Shown: in pieces, positions 33,028-43,400 of the stretch
Layout: each line of letters starts with the position of its first letter
How positions within the stretch are numbered: the stretch's first letter is position 1
Source: Candidula unifasciata
Lineage: Eukaryota > Mollusca > Gastropoda > Stylommatophora > Geomitridae
NCBI GenBank assembly: GCA_905116865.2
Contig: CAJHNH020000703.1
Span: 1 to 64,000 of the forward strand
DNA length: 64,000 bases
Reading direction: 5' to 3'
Made by a program: the position numbers and the translations under genes
Notes under the pieces: generated by a model
The model's input: only the letters and a program-made list of their open reading frames with translations
Databases searched by the model: none
Told to the model about the DNA's origin: nothing

Positions 33028-33560
33028 GGTTACATGTGTTTGACTTTACCATATGTTTAGGATGTAGAATTGTATCATGTTATCTTTTTCTGTTCAAAGA
33101 TAAAGAGTTATAATGTAATAATGGTAAGAATAGAGAATATTATATCCATTTGTTTTTAAACGAAAAAAATATTTAAATGTAACTTTCGTTGTTATAGTGC
33201 GTTTCAAAAGTCGTACGTTTCCCCATTTAACAAATCTTTCGAAAACTCCCGAACGAATCAACAGTAATTAATTTTTTTTCTGCATGTAGTCTTTGATTTC
33301 TAATTTCCTTATGATTTTTTTTAAATTCACAATTGCACAGGTGCTGCTGTGTTCTTAGAGCAGCGAATTTCTGTGATCTGTATTTGACTAATAATTTGTG
33401 TATCCCTAAAAATATAATACACAGTAACTAACACACGCGGGGAGATTTGTGCAGCGATGCGTGGTGATTATTTTGATTGCATATCCTGAATTCCATGACA
33501 AACTTCGCCCCTATAACCAAAAATAAGCCAATGCTTGCAATGACCATTTGAGAGTGGAAC
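33028..33560. other. Upstream of the GPCR, no recognised feature
   Basis: AT-rich; may contain the leader exon or promoter, but no TATA or other element can be assigned. Confidence 0.35.
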
Positions 33561-33564
33561 ACCC

Positions 33565-33757
33565 GACTGACTTTCTACCCCACCAGGACATCACACAAGC
33601 GATATACACCCGATGACACAATGCGCCACCAAGCGGATGAGGATCACCGTGGAGAGGTCACAGAAACCGCGTTCAGCATTTAGACCATATTTATGGCCAG
33701 GCTATATTGTGCCCCCCCCCCCCCCCCCCGTCTTTGGCAAGAGCCAGTGTGGGGGAG
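33565..33757 (+). repeat. SINE family A copy 5, with poly-C insertion
   Basis: Matches the family from 'gactgactttctaccccacc' to 'ggcaagagccag'. It is interrupted by a C run (about 19 C) in place of 'gcggcccc'. Confidence 0.8.
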
Positions 33758-34160
33758 TGGAACACCTATGAAACGAGTGCAATTTGATGTTTTGAAAATG
33801 TCTTGTTTGCTGACATTATTAAAAAACTTTTTTCGAGGACATGACTATTAACAGATGCCATATTAGCAGGAAAACAGCGAAGGACCATCCATACTGACTT
33901 CAGAAGTTGAGTATGCAATGCATCAAGCGAATAAAGGAATGGCACCAAAATAAAATCCTCGCCTGCACAATCGTGGTGACTACACTAGCCATGCGGCCCT
34001 AAATCCTCAAGCTCAAAGAAACAGCCTCCCTCCCTTTTTTCCTCACCCTTACCCCCTCCCCCTTCCTTTATTTTTTTCGCCTACACCACAAAAGTGGTAT
34101 TACAAAGGCAGTAATTGGTAGTTTTGGAAAACATAAAATTTATTTTTAAAAAAAAACTAA
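33758..34160. other. No recognised feature
   Basis: No domain-like frames or repeat ends. Confidence 0.4.
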
Positions 34161-34164
34161 AAAA

Positions 34165-35070
34165 CTAACATAACACTGAGAGTCTGACAAAGGGAGAGGT
34201 TTAACCAGAAAAGATAAAATAAGGAATGAGGTCATAATAGAAAATGTCAGCACAGAATCATTTCAAAATTACATACAAAGAAATCAAATCGAAGGGTTTG
34301 CCAACTTAGAGAGAGAATACTGTAAGGCGATTACTATTATTAGTATCTCATATTGTGGATAGATTATTCCGTTGAAATATCGTCCCAGGTCCATGCCGTA
34401 ATAAGTTTAAGAAACTTATTACTCTAGGGGGTAACAAATGCCAAACCCAACGACATGTAAAAAACGCCACCAACAAGGTCAACTGTTGAAACTTTTACAT
34501 TTGAGAACACATCGTTGACAGGCAATATCAATACGTTTATTCAGCAATTCTCCACAGATATAATGTATGTCCATGAAATGAATATGTTACGATGGCTGTA
34601 CTTAATGACTGTAAGATGATTTCTTTCCTCCAACATGGAGCTCAGAGACTTTGCTCTCCCGCGAACTGCGGCATCGGGACAACGGTAGAATAATTCCTTT
34701 ATTCCAAGATGGTGCTCAGAGACGTTGCTCTCCCGCGAACGGTGGCATAAGGGCATATAAATACAAGCTTCTGCCCTTCCTACATTTTTTGTAACTCTTT
34801 TCTGTCCATTTCTTCTGTAGGCCAATGACGTCGTGTCTCTCGTCATATCGCATGTTCATTAGCGGTCGTCAAAAGTGTGAATCTTCGGATTGCACACAAC
34901 AAATACCTTGCGATACCATACCAAGGCATACACTAAAACAGAAGAAGAGCACATGTAAGATCAAAGACAGGATGAAAAGAAAACATTAGAGAAACTCTAC
35001 TGCGATGGCACGATGTGTCTATGGTAGTCTGGCCACCAGAAGAACAAAAAGCGGTGAAAGAGGAAGTGAA
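34165..35070 (+). mobile_element. LINE 3' end split by a solo LTR
   Basis: 34165-34320 and 34902-35070 together align with 48960-49330: 'aaattacatacaaag.aa', 'cttagagagaat', then 'accataccaaggcataca', 'agagaaactct', 'gatgtgtctatgg' and 'aaagaggaagtgaagaag'. The LINE 3' end flows directly into the (GAA)n tract. Confidence 0.7.
34321..34901 (+). mobile_element. Solo LTR of an LTR retrotransposon, 581 bp
   Basis: Begins TGTAAGGCG and ends ACACAACA (TG...CA). It is flanked on both sides by AATAC (34316-34320 and 34902-34906), a 5-bp target duplication. It lies exactly where the interrupted LINE loses alignment. A TATA-like 'catataaatac' is at about 34753, and the U3-like part has a direct repeat ('gctcagagac.ttgctctcccgcgaac' at about 34641 and 34713). 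No internal retroviral genes are present, so it arose by LTR-LTR recombination. Confidence 0.85.
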
Positions 35071-35640
35071 GAAGACGAAGAAGAAGAAAAAGAAGAAGAA
35101 GAAGAAGAAGAAGAAGAAGAAGAAGAAGAAGAAGAAGAAGAAGAAGAAGAAGAAGAAGAAGAAGAAGAAGAAGAAGAAGAAGAAGAAGAAGAAGAAGAAG
35201 AAGAAGAAGAAGAAGAAGAAGAAGAAGAAGAAGAAGAAGAAGAAGAAGAAGAAGAAGAAGAAGAAGAAGAAGAAGAAGAAGAAGAAGAAGAAGAAGAAGA
35301 AGAAGAAGAAAGAAGAAGAAGAAGAAGAAGAAGAAGAAGAAAGAAGAAGAAGAAGAAGAAGAAGAAGAGAAGAAGAAGAAGAAGAAGAAGAAGAAGAAGA
35401 AGAAGAAGAAGAAGAAGAAGAAGAAGAAGAAGAAGAAGAAGAAGAAGAAGAAGAAAGAAGAAGAAGAAGAAGAAGAAGAAGAAGAAGAAGAAGAAGAAGA
35501 AGAAGAAGAAGAAGAAGAAGAAGAAGAAGAAGAAGAAGAAGAAGAAGAAGAAGAAGAAGAAGAAAGAAAAAGCAAAAAGAAGAAGAACAAGAACAAGAAA
35601 AAGAACAAGAACAAGAACAAGAACAATAAGAAGAATGAGA
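35071..35640 (+). repeat. (GAA)n tract, about 500 bp
   Basis: Nearly pure GAA/AAG from 35080 to 35567 with a few frame shifts, then degenerate AAGAAC. Very long poly-Lys/Glu/Arg or poly-Leu/Phe/Ser frames on both strands are artefacts. Confidence 0.99.
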
Positions 35641-36850
35641 AATTAAGCCAATAGTAAACGCGTCAAACATGGCCTTGAGATCACTGGGTGAGGTTTTAGA
35701 CAAGGAATCCCCAAAATTCAAGACTCCTGCTGCACGTCCTCTTCGTGCGTTGCGAATAATGGTTCGTATGGACCTGAACCGAGCTGGTAGGGCTTTTCGA
35801 AGTTAGTCACCCTCGGAGAGGATCTGTCTAGAATTTCTCTAGCTCTCATCAGCACATTCCCACCCCTCTTCACCACTGTCACTCCCATGCATCTGTTATA
35901 ACATATATGGAATTGAACTCGCTGACCGAGCTTCTTACTATATGACAAACCGTGGTTCAAATCTTTGTCGAGTGACAGAGCTACTAAACTGCTGAGACTC
36001 AGCCCTATACCAAGAGATTTGTCTAGACCAAGAGATTTGTTGGCATCTTAGACAGGCAATATCTCCTGCGTGCTGTATCTCTCAGTACAGTCCCGTCTTC
36101 GCAATCTTTTGTCAACCCTCAACGTTGTCGTCATCAAGAAAAATATACTCGGACAATCTACCTTTGTTAGAGAGCTGATTAGACTCACATATCCGTCAAT
36201 CATATGTCCTACGTAATAACAGCAAAGAAATAACCGACCATGAAAAATCCCACCAGATCTCAGAAAGTTCCTGATATACGTGCCTATTGGCTCCACTCGA
36301 CAAAGTGTTGGGACCAATCGGAAGAAGCCACACATGATGAATGCTTTTTCCCTACTGTAGTGCTAGGTTTCCAATTGAAACAACGTTCCGATGAAGAAAG
36401 TACATATTTGTGTAGTAGTCATCGAATTCCTGGACCTGCAGGCGGCTCCTTGTTTATCTCCAGAGGGCACAACCCGTGATGCGTTTGAAGCTGAACATAT
36501 TGCTGTGAGGTTAAGCATTTCAGTGCAGGACTTGGCGATTCCTTGGATGGGCCCAGGATCAGAATGTCATGTGTCAGCTTTGCATCTATTGATGCCTTTT
36601 TTGGATGGTAGGAAATACTCATGCACTGCCCCTGACGCCCCCCTCCCCACCCTCGCACTCAACAATCTGCTATAAGCACTAGTGTTCAGTGGCACGGGAG
36701 TCCTGACACTCGTGCACGCCAGCTCCAGCATTGCTTTTAGATAATCAACAAATATATGTCAACTACAACTATGTCATACAATAAACCAATTAATATGTCA
36801 TCTCCAGCGATGACAAAACGCACACACATACACACAAAAAGAAACACAAC
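35641..36850. other. No recognised gene
   Basis: Several frames of 70-95 codons occur on both strands (for example 35718-35960 minus and 36391-36675 plus). None shows a domain, splice support or repeat match. Confidence 0.4.
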
Positions 36851-37860
36851 TATATGTCACCACCCACTATATTATACAGTAAAATAACAGCTTTATGTCA
36901 ATACCAACTATGTTATCACCAACCGTGTCACCTTTATCATACAATGCATCAACAACTATATGTCATCAAAAACTTTGTTATACAATACGTAACGATTATG
37001 TGTCATCGCCATCTACGTCATTCAATAAATGCAACAACTATATGTTATAGCACGGGAGTCCTGTGTCATAACCAACTACGTCATCACTAATTATGTCATA
37101 ACTAACCAACTATGTCATCACGAAATATGTCATCATCAAATATGTCATCACCAACTATGTCATCATAAACTATGTCACCACCAACTATGTCATCATGAAC
37201 AATGTCATCGTAAACTATGTCACTACCAACTATGTCATCATCAACTATGTCATCATCAACTATGTCACCACCAACTATGTCATCATCAACTATGTCATCA
37301 GAAACTATGTCACCACTAACTATGTCAACATCAACTATGTCATCATCAACTACGTTATCACCAACTATGTCATCATCAACTATGTCACCACACTATGTCA
37401 TCATCAACTATGTCATCATGAACTGTGTCATAACTAACTTTGGCATCAACAGCTATGTCATCACCAACTATGTCATCATCAACTATGTCATGACCAACTA
37501 TGTCATCACAAACTATAGCATCACCAATTATGCCATCACCAACTATGTCATTATCAACTATTTCTTCATCAACTATGTCATCACCAACTACTTTATCACC
37601 AAATATGCCATCAATTAATATGTCATCATTAACTATGTAATCACCTACTGTGTCATTACCAACTATGTCATCATTAACTATGCCATCACCAACTATGTCA
37701 TCACCAACTATGTCATCATCCAATATGCCATCACCAACTATGTCATCACCAACTATGTCATCATCCAATATGCCATCACCAACTATGTCATCACCAACTA
37801 TGTCATCATCCAATATGTCATGACCAACTATGTCATCACTAACTATGGCATCACATAGTC
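36850..37860. repeat. 15-bp minisatellite, about 60 units
   Basis: Units close to 'actatgtcatcacca' repeat from about 37065 to 37860, with a looser start from 36850. Divergent units (tcacca, tcatca, tcgtaa) alternate. Frames such as Ile-Val-Gly-Asp-Asp are repeat artefacts. Confidence 0.95.
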
Positions 37861-37869
37861 TGTCTTAGC

Positions 37870-38700
37870 TAATTATGTCATTCAATGAATCATCAACTAT
37901 ATGTCACCATCAACTTTGCCATACAATGAATCAATGATAGTATGTCATCGCCAACTATATCTGTCACCCAGATGAATCAACAGCCATATATCATCCTCAT
38001 ATATCCCCCTCACTCAATCGAAAGAACTATATTTTATCACCAGCCAGCTCTGTAATTCACCGGAATCAATAGATATAAATCCAGAAGGAATTCACCTACA
38101 GCCGTTTTACAGAACTTTTATTTTTGGAGCTCCCAACTAGATAAACAAATGCCCAACAACAAACAAACACGGTTTTACGGTGTTTTGTAGATTACAGATT
38201 GTTAGGCAGGAGACATCGAAAATCGATTTGTGATATGTCTGTACAGTAAACTCTGTTTCATAGACTATTGAGATGTTGTTTTCTCCCTCCTGCCTGCTAA
38301 ATAAATGCTTTAAACCCTAGTTTAGCCCGGCGCGCTGGCTAAGTTGGTTAAACCAGCTGCACCGACAGGGCAGGGAGCAGCAATGCTTTCTGTCCCTTAG
38401 CTGAAAGTGGTCACGGTTTATATTGAATTAAATTGAATTAAGCATGCCATCTTTAAATAGTAAACCATTAAGTACGTAGTTTACTAAATATTGGCCAGAG
38501 ACGTACAATATTCATGGTTCATTCTAGGGGATCTTCGCAGTAGCTACTGAGTTCGTGCTTTGTGTAACCCTCCAAGTAGGCGATATGCTATTCTGAGAAG
38601 AGAGGTCAAGCTAGATGGGATCAAGCCTGGAGATCTCTTCCCTTTAAATGTTTCTTTCCCATGAAGTGTATCAAGTATGGTGAGCTGTTTGACATGCATT
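37870..38700. other. No gene; possible tRNA-like SINE head
   Basis: 'cgcgctggctaagttggttaaa' at 38332-38353 resembles a pol III A box, but no matching B box is seen. Otherwise featureless. Confidence 0.35.
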
Positions 38701-38739
38701 TTTTTGCGAGTGAACAGTGCGAAGGCACAGATAGATCAG

Positions 38740-38915
38740 TACGGTCTGAGGAGAATGGCGCTGCGAGGATTTACCAGGGGGTCTAGTCGACGCTTAACAC
38801 TCAAGACGGATGTACAGACAGTTACTGGTGCTATTGGAATTGGGACTCTTCGCTTGCTGCTGAAGATAGCTACGGAGCGGATATGGGAGTGTTCTGAGCT
38901 ATATGATGTCAATTA
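38740..38915 (+). repeat. Repeat family E copy
   Basis: 'ggtgctattggaattgggactct' and 'ttgctgctgaagatag.tacggagcgg' match 3400-3490 and 63290-63345. It ends in (AT)n at 38923-38938. Confidence 0.5.
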
Positions 38916-38952
38916 TTTATTGAATATATATATATATTAACTAGTCAGTAAT

Positions 38953-39182
38953 GGTCGGCTCTGTGGCTTAGTCGATGAAAACGCTTTGTAATGCCGGGAT
39001 GCCGGGTTCGATCCCAGCTGCGAGTCATGCGCCTTGCATTAGTTTCGACAGTGGTATCAGGGGGCCGACTGTCCAGAGGCAATGGCAAACTACTGGACGA
39101 AAATTTAGAGAAGTCACACAACAGCCAGGGGTTGCTGGGGCTGGTTCTGCAACGTCCTGTAAAGGATACGCAACTAACCATT
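38953..39182 (+). repeat. SINE family B, full-length copy
   Basis: Best-preserved plus copy: A box 'gtggcttagtcgatg', B box 'gggttcgatcccag', 'gtttcgacagtggtatcag', 'ggcaatggcaaactactgg', and the tail 'cgtcctgtaaaggatacgc'. Confidence 0.88.
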
Positions 39183-39555
39183 CAGTAATATGTGAATGTA
39201 ATGCCTCTTGTTAACTCGAAGTGTGTTTAAGTGAAACTGAATTCACAACTGAAATTATAGCAGTTAGAAAATTCTCATAAGTGACCCTGTTCAACTCCCT
39301 TTTGCAGATAGTTTCTACCTCCCTGTCATCTGACATTATCTCAAAACACCCAAGTCATTTCAGTCGGCTAGCCATCATGCCCATGATGAATATTGATGTT
39401 AACAGATTTTTAATTTCGTTGTTTCTTCTCACCCTCTATTCCCCTGCTGTGTACATCTTTGATGCGTCCACGGATTCGTCGTAAGACATTATAGAAATAT
39501 ATGTATTAAGTCTTCATCTTGTTTAGTAACGGGTAGTTCTTCTTATTTAGCATTC

Positions 39556-39800
39556 CGAGCCTTTGAGGTTCATTGCTACTGCTATCATCCGCCTCTATTC
39601 ATCTCTCTGGTTGGCCTTCTCTTTCCAGTTGGTGACAACAAGTGTTTGCAGGTCTGTCTGGACATTATCTTTTCAACTTTTTTTTGGTCTGCCTCGTGGT
39701 CTACAACCAATTTTTTTCCTGTGTATACAGTTTTTACTTCTTTGTCATATGACATTGTTTCAATATGCCCCAACTATTTCAGTCTACTAGCTTTCATGAT
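39556..39800 (-). mobile_element. LINE ORF2 C-terminal fragment
   Basis: DNA matches 59391-59560 ('gtgtttgcaggtctgtctgg', 'tgtatacagtttt'). On the minus strand both give an 'RRP..RRRKIWRDNAQTDLQ'-like tail. Confidence 0.5.
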
Positions 39801-39844
39801 AGCTAGTGGGTTCCTAGTTGACCATGTTCTTAGTGCACTTGTAT

Positions 39845-39905
39845 CCATGGCGAGGCGCACACGCCGTCAGGAGGTGACAGGTTCAATTCCCGGCACGGTC
39901 TAGTG
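39845..39905 (+). repeat. tRNA-like SINE fragment
   Basis: 'atggcgaggcgcacacgccg' plus the B box 'caggttcaattcccggc' looks like a tRNA-derived head. Short, with no other copy in the window. Confidence 0.3.
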
Positions 39906-40084
39906 TGTTCTTCTATCTTTCTACTTCTTTCTATGAGTGCCGATCAATACACTTTCTGTTACTTGATTAATTCATAATAGTTAACGGCCTCAAATGTTCC
40001 CCCTCTGTTTATTTATAGCTATCATGATAGTAGTTTGCTATGTTAAATTAAAATTTATGCATCTTTTTCACAATCATCATCATC

Positions 40085-40170
40085 AGCATGCAGAAGGTCG
40101 CTTGCAGAAGGTCGCCCTCGTCACTGTCTACCTGAAAGAAACTCGCTGTCTCCTTAGCTCTCACACTAGC
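40085..40170 (-). mobile_element. LINE 3' end
   Basis: 'ctcgtcactgtctacctgaaagaaactcg' matches the 3' end of the LINE fragment at 16510-16545. Confidence 0.4.
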
Positions 40171-40199
40171 GACTAAAAATACAAATGCTAACAGACTCA

Positions 40200-40388
40200 T
40201 ACTTTTATAGATCAGTCGGAGCTCAATGGCTGATGTGGGTGCCTTCACTTCTCACGATTTTTCCTGTTACCCAATTTAGACTCGGAGTCTATGTCTTTTT
40301 TTATTTTAATACGCAGAGTGCAGATTCAAACCCAAGACCTTTCGGGCCGGCATACCAGTGTTTGGTTCCCACACAACCGCGGCTCCCA
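40200..40388 (-). repeat. SINE family C copy (minus)
   Basis: Body 'gctgatgtgggtgccttcact' and antisense B box 'gattcaaacccaagacctt', then the antisense head 'acaaccgcggctccca'. Confidence 0.5.
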
Positions 40389-40602
40389 GTTTATTATGTA
40401 CTGGTCAGAAACGTTATTTACTTTGGTAGCTCATTTTGTTGAAACCGATCTACCTGTAATGTCCCTGCCGTGTTTGTTTGACAATGTTCTACACACGTAT
40501 CATGTCTCTTTGCGCTGTGATCAGGTTATGTAGTGATCTGCTTTGTTTGGTTAATGCAATCTCTGCTTTGATTAGAATTTTTTCCCTGCCTTAAATACAG
40601 AA

Positions 40603-41350
40603 ATATCAGTGGTTGTCAACCTTTATAGGTGTGGGGTACTTTTCGTTTCGATAATCACTGGCCGTCTTCTTTATAGTCTAGAGATAGATTAGAGAGACAA
40701 AAGTGAGAGCTACTTTTTCGGTTCAATAGTTACTAGCCGTCTTATTTATAGTCTAGAGATAAATTAGAGAGACAAAAGTGAGAGCTACTTTTCGTTTCAA
40801 TACTTACTAGCCGTCTTCTTTATAGTCTAGAGATAGATTAGAGAGACAAAAGTGAGAGCTACTTTTCGTTTCAACAGTTACCGGCGGTCTTCTTTATAGT
40901 CTAGAGATAGATTAGAGGGACAAAAGTGAGAGCTACTTTTTGTTTCAATAGTTACTGACCGTCTTCTTTATAGTCTAGAGATAGATTAGAGAGACAAAAG
41001 TGAGAGCTACTTTTCGTTTCAATAGTTACTGGCCGTCGTCTTTATAGTGTAGAGATAGATTAGACAGACAAAAGTGAGAGCTACTTTTCGTTTCAATAGT
41101 TACTGGCCGTCTTCTTTATAGTCTAGAGATAGATTAGACAGACAAAAGTGAGTGCTACTTTTAGTTTCAATACTCACAGGTCGTCTACTTTATAGTCTAG
41201 AAATAGACTAGAGACAAACAATAATATTTGATACAATCAAGATGACATATTCTTTTATAGTTTAGAGATAGACTATATATATATATACAAACGTGAGAGC
41301 TACTGTTCGTTGCAATAATCACAGGCCATCTACTTTATATTCCAGAGATA
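40603..41350 (+). repeat. 74-bp minisatellite, 8 or more units, beginning at a hAT-like end
   Basis: 'agtctagagata' recurs at 40675, 40750, 40824, 40899, 40972, 41046 and 41120, and degraded at 41194 and later. The unit is about 74 bases ('ccgtcttctttatagtctag', 'agagagacaaaagtgagagc', 'tacttttcgtttcaatagtt'). The array starts right after 'cagtggttgtcaacc', which resembles a hAT transposon terminus. Confidence 0.92.
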
Positions 41351-41483
41351 GAGACAAACAACAATTTTCGATATAGTCAAGATGACATATACTGTCGTAG
41401 GCGAGATTCCATGTCTCACGGGTCGTCTAGGCGAAGTGGTGGTGAAGTCTGATTTATTTATAACAATTGGATTTTGATGTTAC

Positions 41484-41560
41484 CAAAAAAAAAAAAAAAA
41501 CACACACACACACACACACATACACACACACAAACACACACACACACACACACACACATA
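41484..41560 (+). repeat. (A)n(CA)n microsatellite
   Basis: A run of A followed by CA units, interrupted at 41521 and 41532. Confidence 0.95.
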
Positions 41561-41589
41561 GCCAAATACAAAAGTGACTGCTTTCATCG

Positions 41590-41870
41590 TGGGTTCCGGG
41601 GCTCACTGTAGGGAAAACAAGAATCGAGCAACTGCCTCCCGAACAAGCAGGTCGTAAGAGTCGACCAACTCTGAGCTTCCTTCAAGTCAAAGTGCATCTG
41701 CCTGAGAGGCAAGGAACCAACAGTCTGCATGATAATAAGTCAGTCATGTAAAACGAATGTGCACGCAACACTTAGGTTCTGGAACATGACTAAAGTTTAG
41801 AGAACAACCAAAACTTTCCGCCGGAGTTAACAGCTGGTGAACGCAAAGAAGAAGACGAAGAAAAGTGACA
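41590..41870 (+). repeat. Interspersed repeat family F, copy 1
   Basis: Aligns with 49680-49985: 'aacaagcaggtcgtaagagtcga', 'gtgcatctgcctgagaggcaag', 'ggttctggaacatgactaaag', then a short GAAGAAGACGAAGAA tail. The second copy has a huge GAA tail. Confidence 0.65.
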
Positions 41871-42008
41871 GGTGTAGAGTTGTTAACGGATACAAATAAG
41901 AATAAACTACAAGTAGAAAGCTTGAAGAACGACAAAGTGAACCAGATAAGAATTAGATTAAAGTCTTCACCAATACTAAACAGACCAAGATCACTTAGCT
42001 AGAAAATA

Positions 42009-42241
42009 AGGTTAGTTGCGTATCCTTTACAGGACGTTGCAGAACCAACCCCAACTGCCCCTGGCAGGTGTGTGGTTTTTCTAGGCAAATTTACGTCCAT
42101 TAGTTTGCCATTGCTCTCTGGACGGTCGGCTTTCTTGATACCACTGTCGAAACCAACGCAAGGCGCATGGCCCGCAGCTGGGATCGAACCCGGCATACCG
42201 GCATTATGAAGCGTTCGCATCGACTTAGGAACAGAGCCGAC
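42009..42241 (-). repeat. SINE family B, full-length copy (minus)
   Basis: From the minus strand: head 'agtcggctctgttcctaagt', 'gatgcgaacgcttca', B box 'gggttcgatcccag', and tail 'ctgtaaaggatacgcaactaac'. Confidence 0.88.
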
Positions 42242-42844
42242 TAGCTAGAAAATAAAAAGATAAAAATCACACATGAGTAATCCATACACTTATACGAGTA
42301 ACACATTGAAACCTTAACTTCAAGAAACGAATCTATATAATGCCGGAACCAGATAAGAGTGTTTAAATTTCAAACAGTTACCTAATAGAAGCCAGTTTGC
42401 AGAGGCGATGAAATCAAGACAATGATGGGATCCGATACGCCCTCAGGCCTCGCAAACTTTTAAAAGGGCAGTTCTAGCATGGAATCTTGAAAAAAATGCT
42501 TTTTTTTTTTTTTTTAATTTCGAAACAAACTTGGTATCAAAGTAAAGAATAACCAATATCCTACACGTTTCTGTATAGTTTTGTTTAATCGAATACGTAG
42601 TATCCGAGTTATAGCTCAAAGATGGTCAGGTCTTACTGGTTTTAAGGGGATAAAACACACAAACAAAAATCAGAAATTCGTGTTTTCACACTTACAGATA
42701 TAGTTAGCGACAATGCTAGCCTCGATGAAAGTTTTCTTACAACGAACGACCCTTGTATAGAACAATAAAAATGGCTGCCTCCGTAGAAGCGTGTTTACAT
42801 TTTGTTTGTTCTGAAGTCATTTGTATAAGTGATATTCTAAACAA

Positions 42845-43400
42845 TGTCAAGTGATAAAAAGAAGTGTAAACATAAAAGGAAGCGAAAGTTTCACTTGAAT
42901 AGGTTTATGAGTGCTACCAGGAGATGTGGAGAATAAGATTTAAATCATACTATTGAAAACGACCGACATGTAAACATTGGCATTTTTACTAAACATTGGC
43001 ATTTTTACGAGTAATATTGGGGATTTGTAGTGGTAATAATAATAGTAAAGCCAGTACCAAAGTTGCCACATTCCCAGTGCCACACCCACTCACAGTCGGT
43101 CATCAATATAAATTAACAACCTGTATGACATTGATGATGATCCGGACACAGATTTAGAAGAATGTGGTGAGGTAAATAGTTATCCTAAATGTGACAGCGA
43201 AGGGTACGGGATTGTTGACCTGGATATTCTATGTCCCCAGATTTCATCACAGCTGGTTTGTGCATTTTGTTACAAACAAGTCAGACTTACTGAGAATGAA
43301 AAGACAAGGACTCGGTAGTCAATTTGAATTTGTATGCAGCGACCTAAATTGTAAAAGACAGAACATTTTGCATTTCAACCGTCAAATAAGTGTCGCATAA
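42845..43400 (+). pseudogene. Possible Mutator-like transposase N-terminal relic
   Basis: One frame from 43123 reads acidic sequence 'DIDDDPDTDLEECGEV', then 'GYGIVDLDILCPQ', 'LVCAFCYKQV', and a stop. The neighbouring frame continues 'GLGSQFEFVCSDLNCKRQN'. The order 'G-x-x-hydrophobic-VD...L', CxxC, 'GLxS.F.F.C..C' resembles the N-terminal zinc-binding region of the animal 'Mutator-like transposase' family. A short upstream ORF at 42844 (Lys/Arg-rich, 30 codons) may be its start. At least two breaks are present. An alternative is a cellular gene fragment of unknown function. Confidence 0.35.

Noticed and set aside
34933..35721. Very long frames of poly-Leu/Ser/Phe (minus) and poly-Glu/Lys/Arg (plus)
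   Set aside because: Pure consequence of the stop-free GAA/TTC repeat; no flanking coding sequence.
36850..37860. CRISPR-like array (regular repeats about 15 bp)
   Set aside because: No spacers; directly abutting degenerate units, in animal DNA: a minisatellite.
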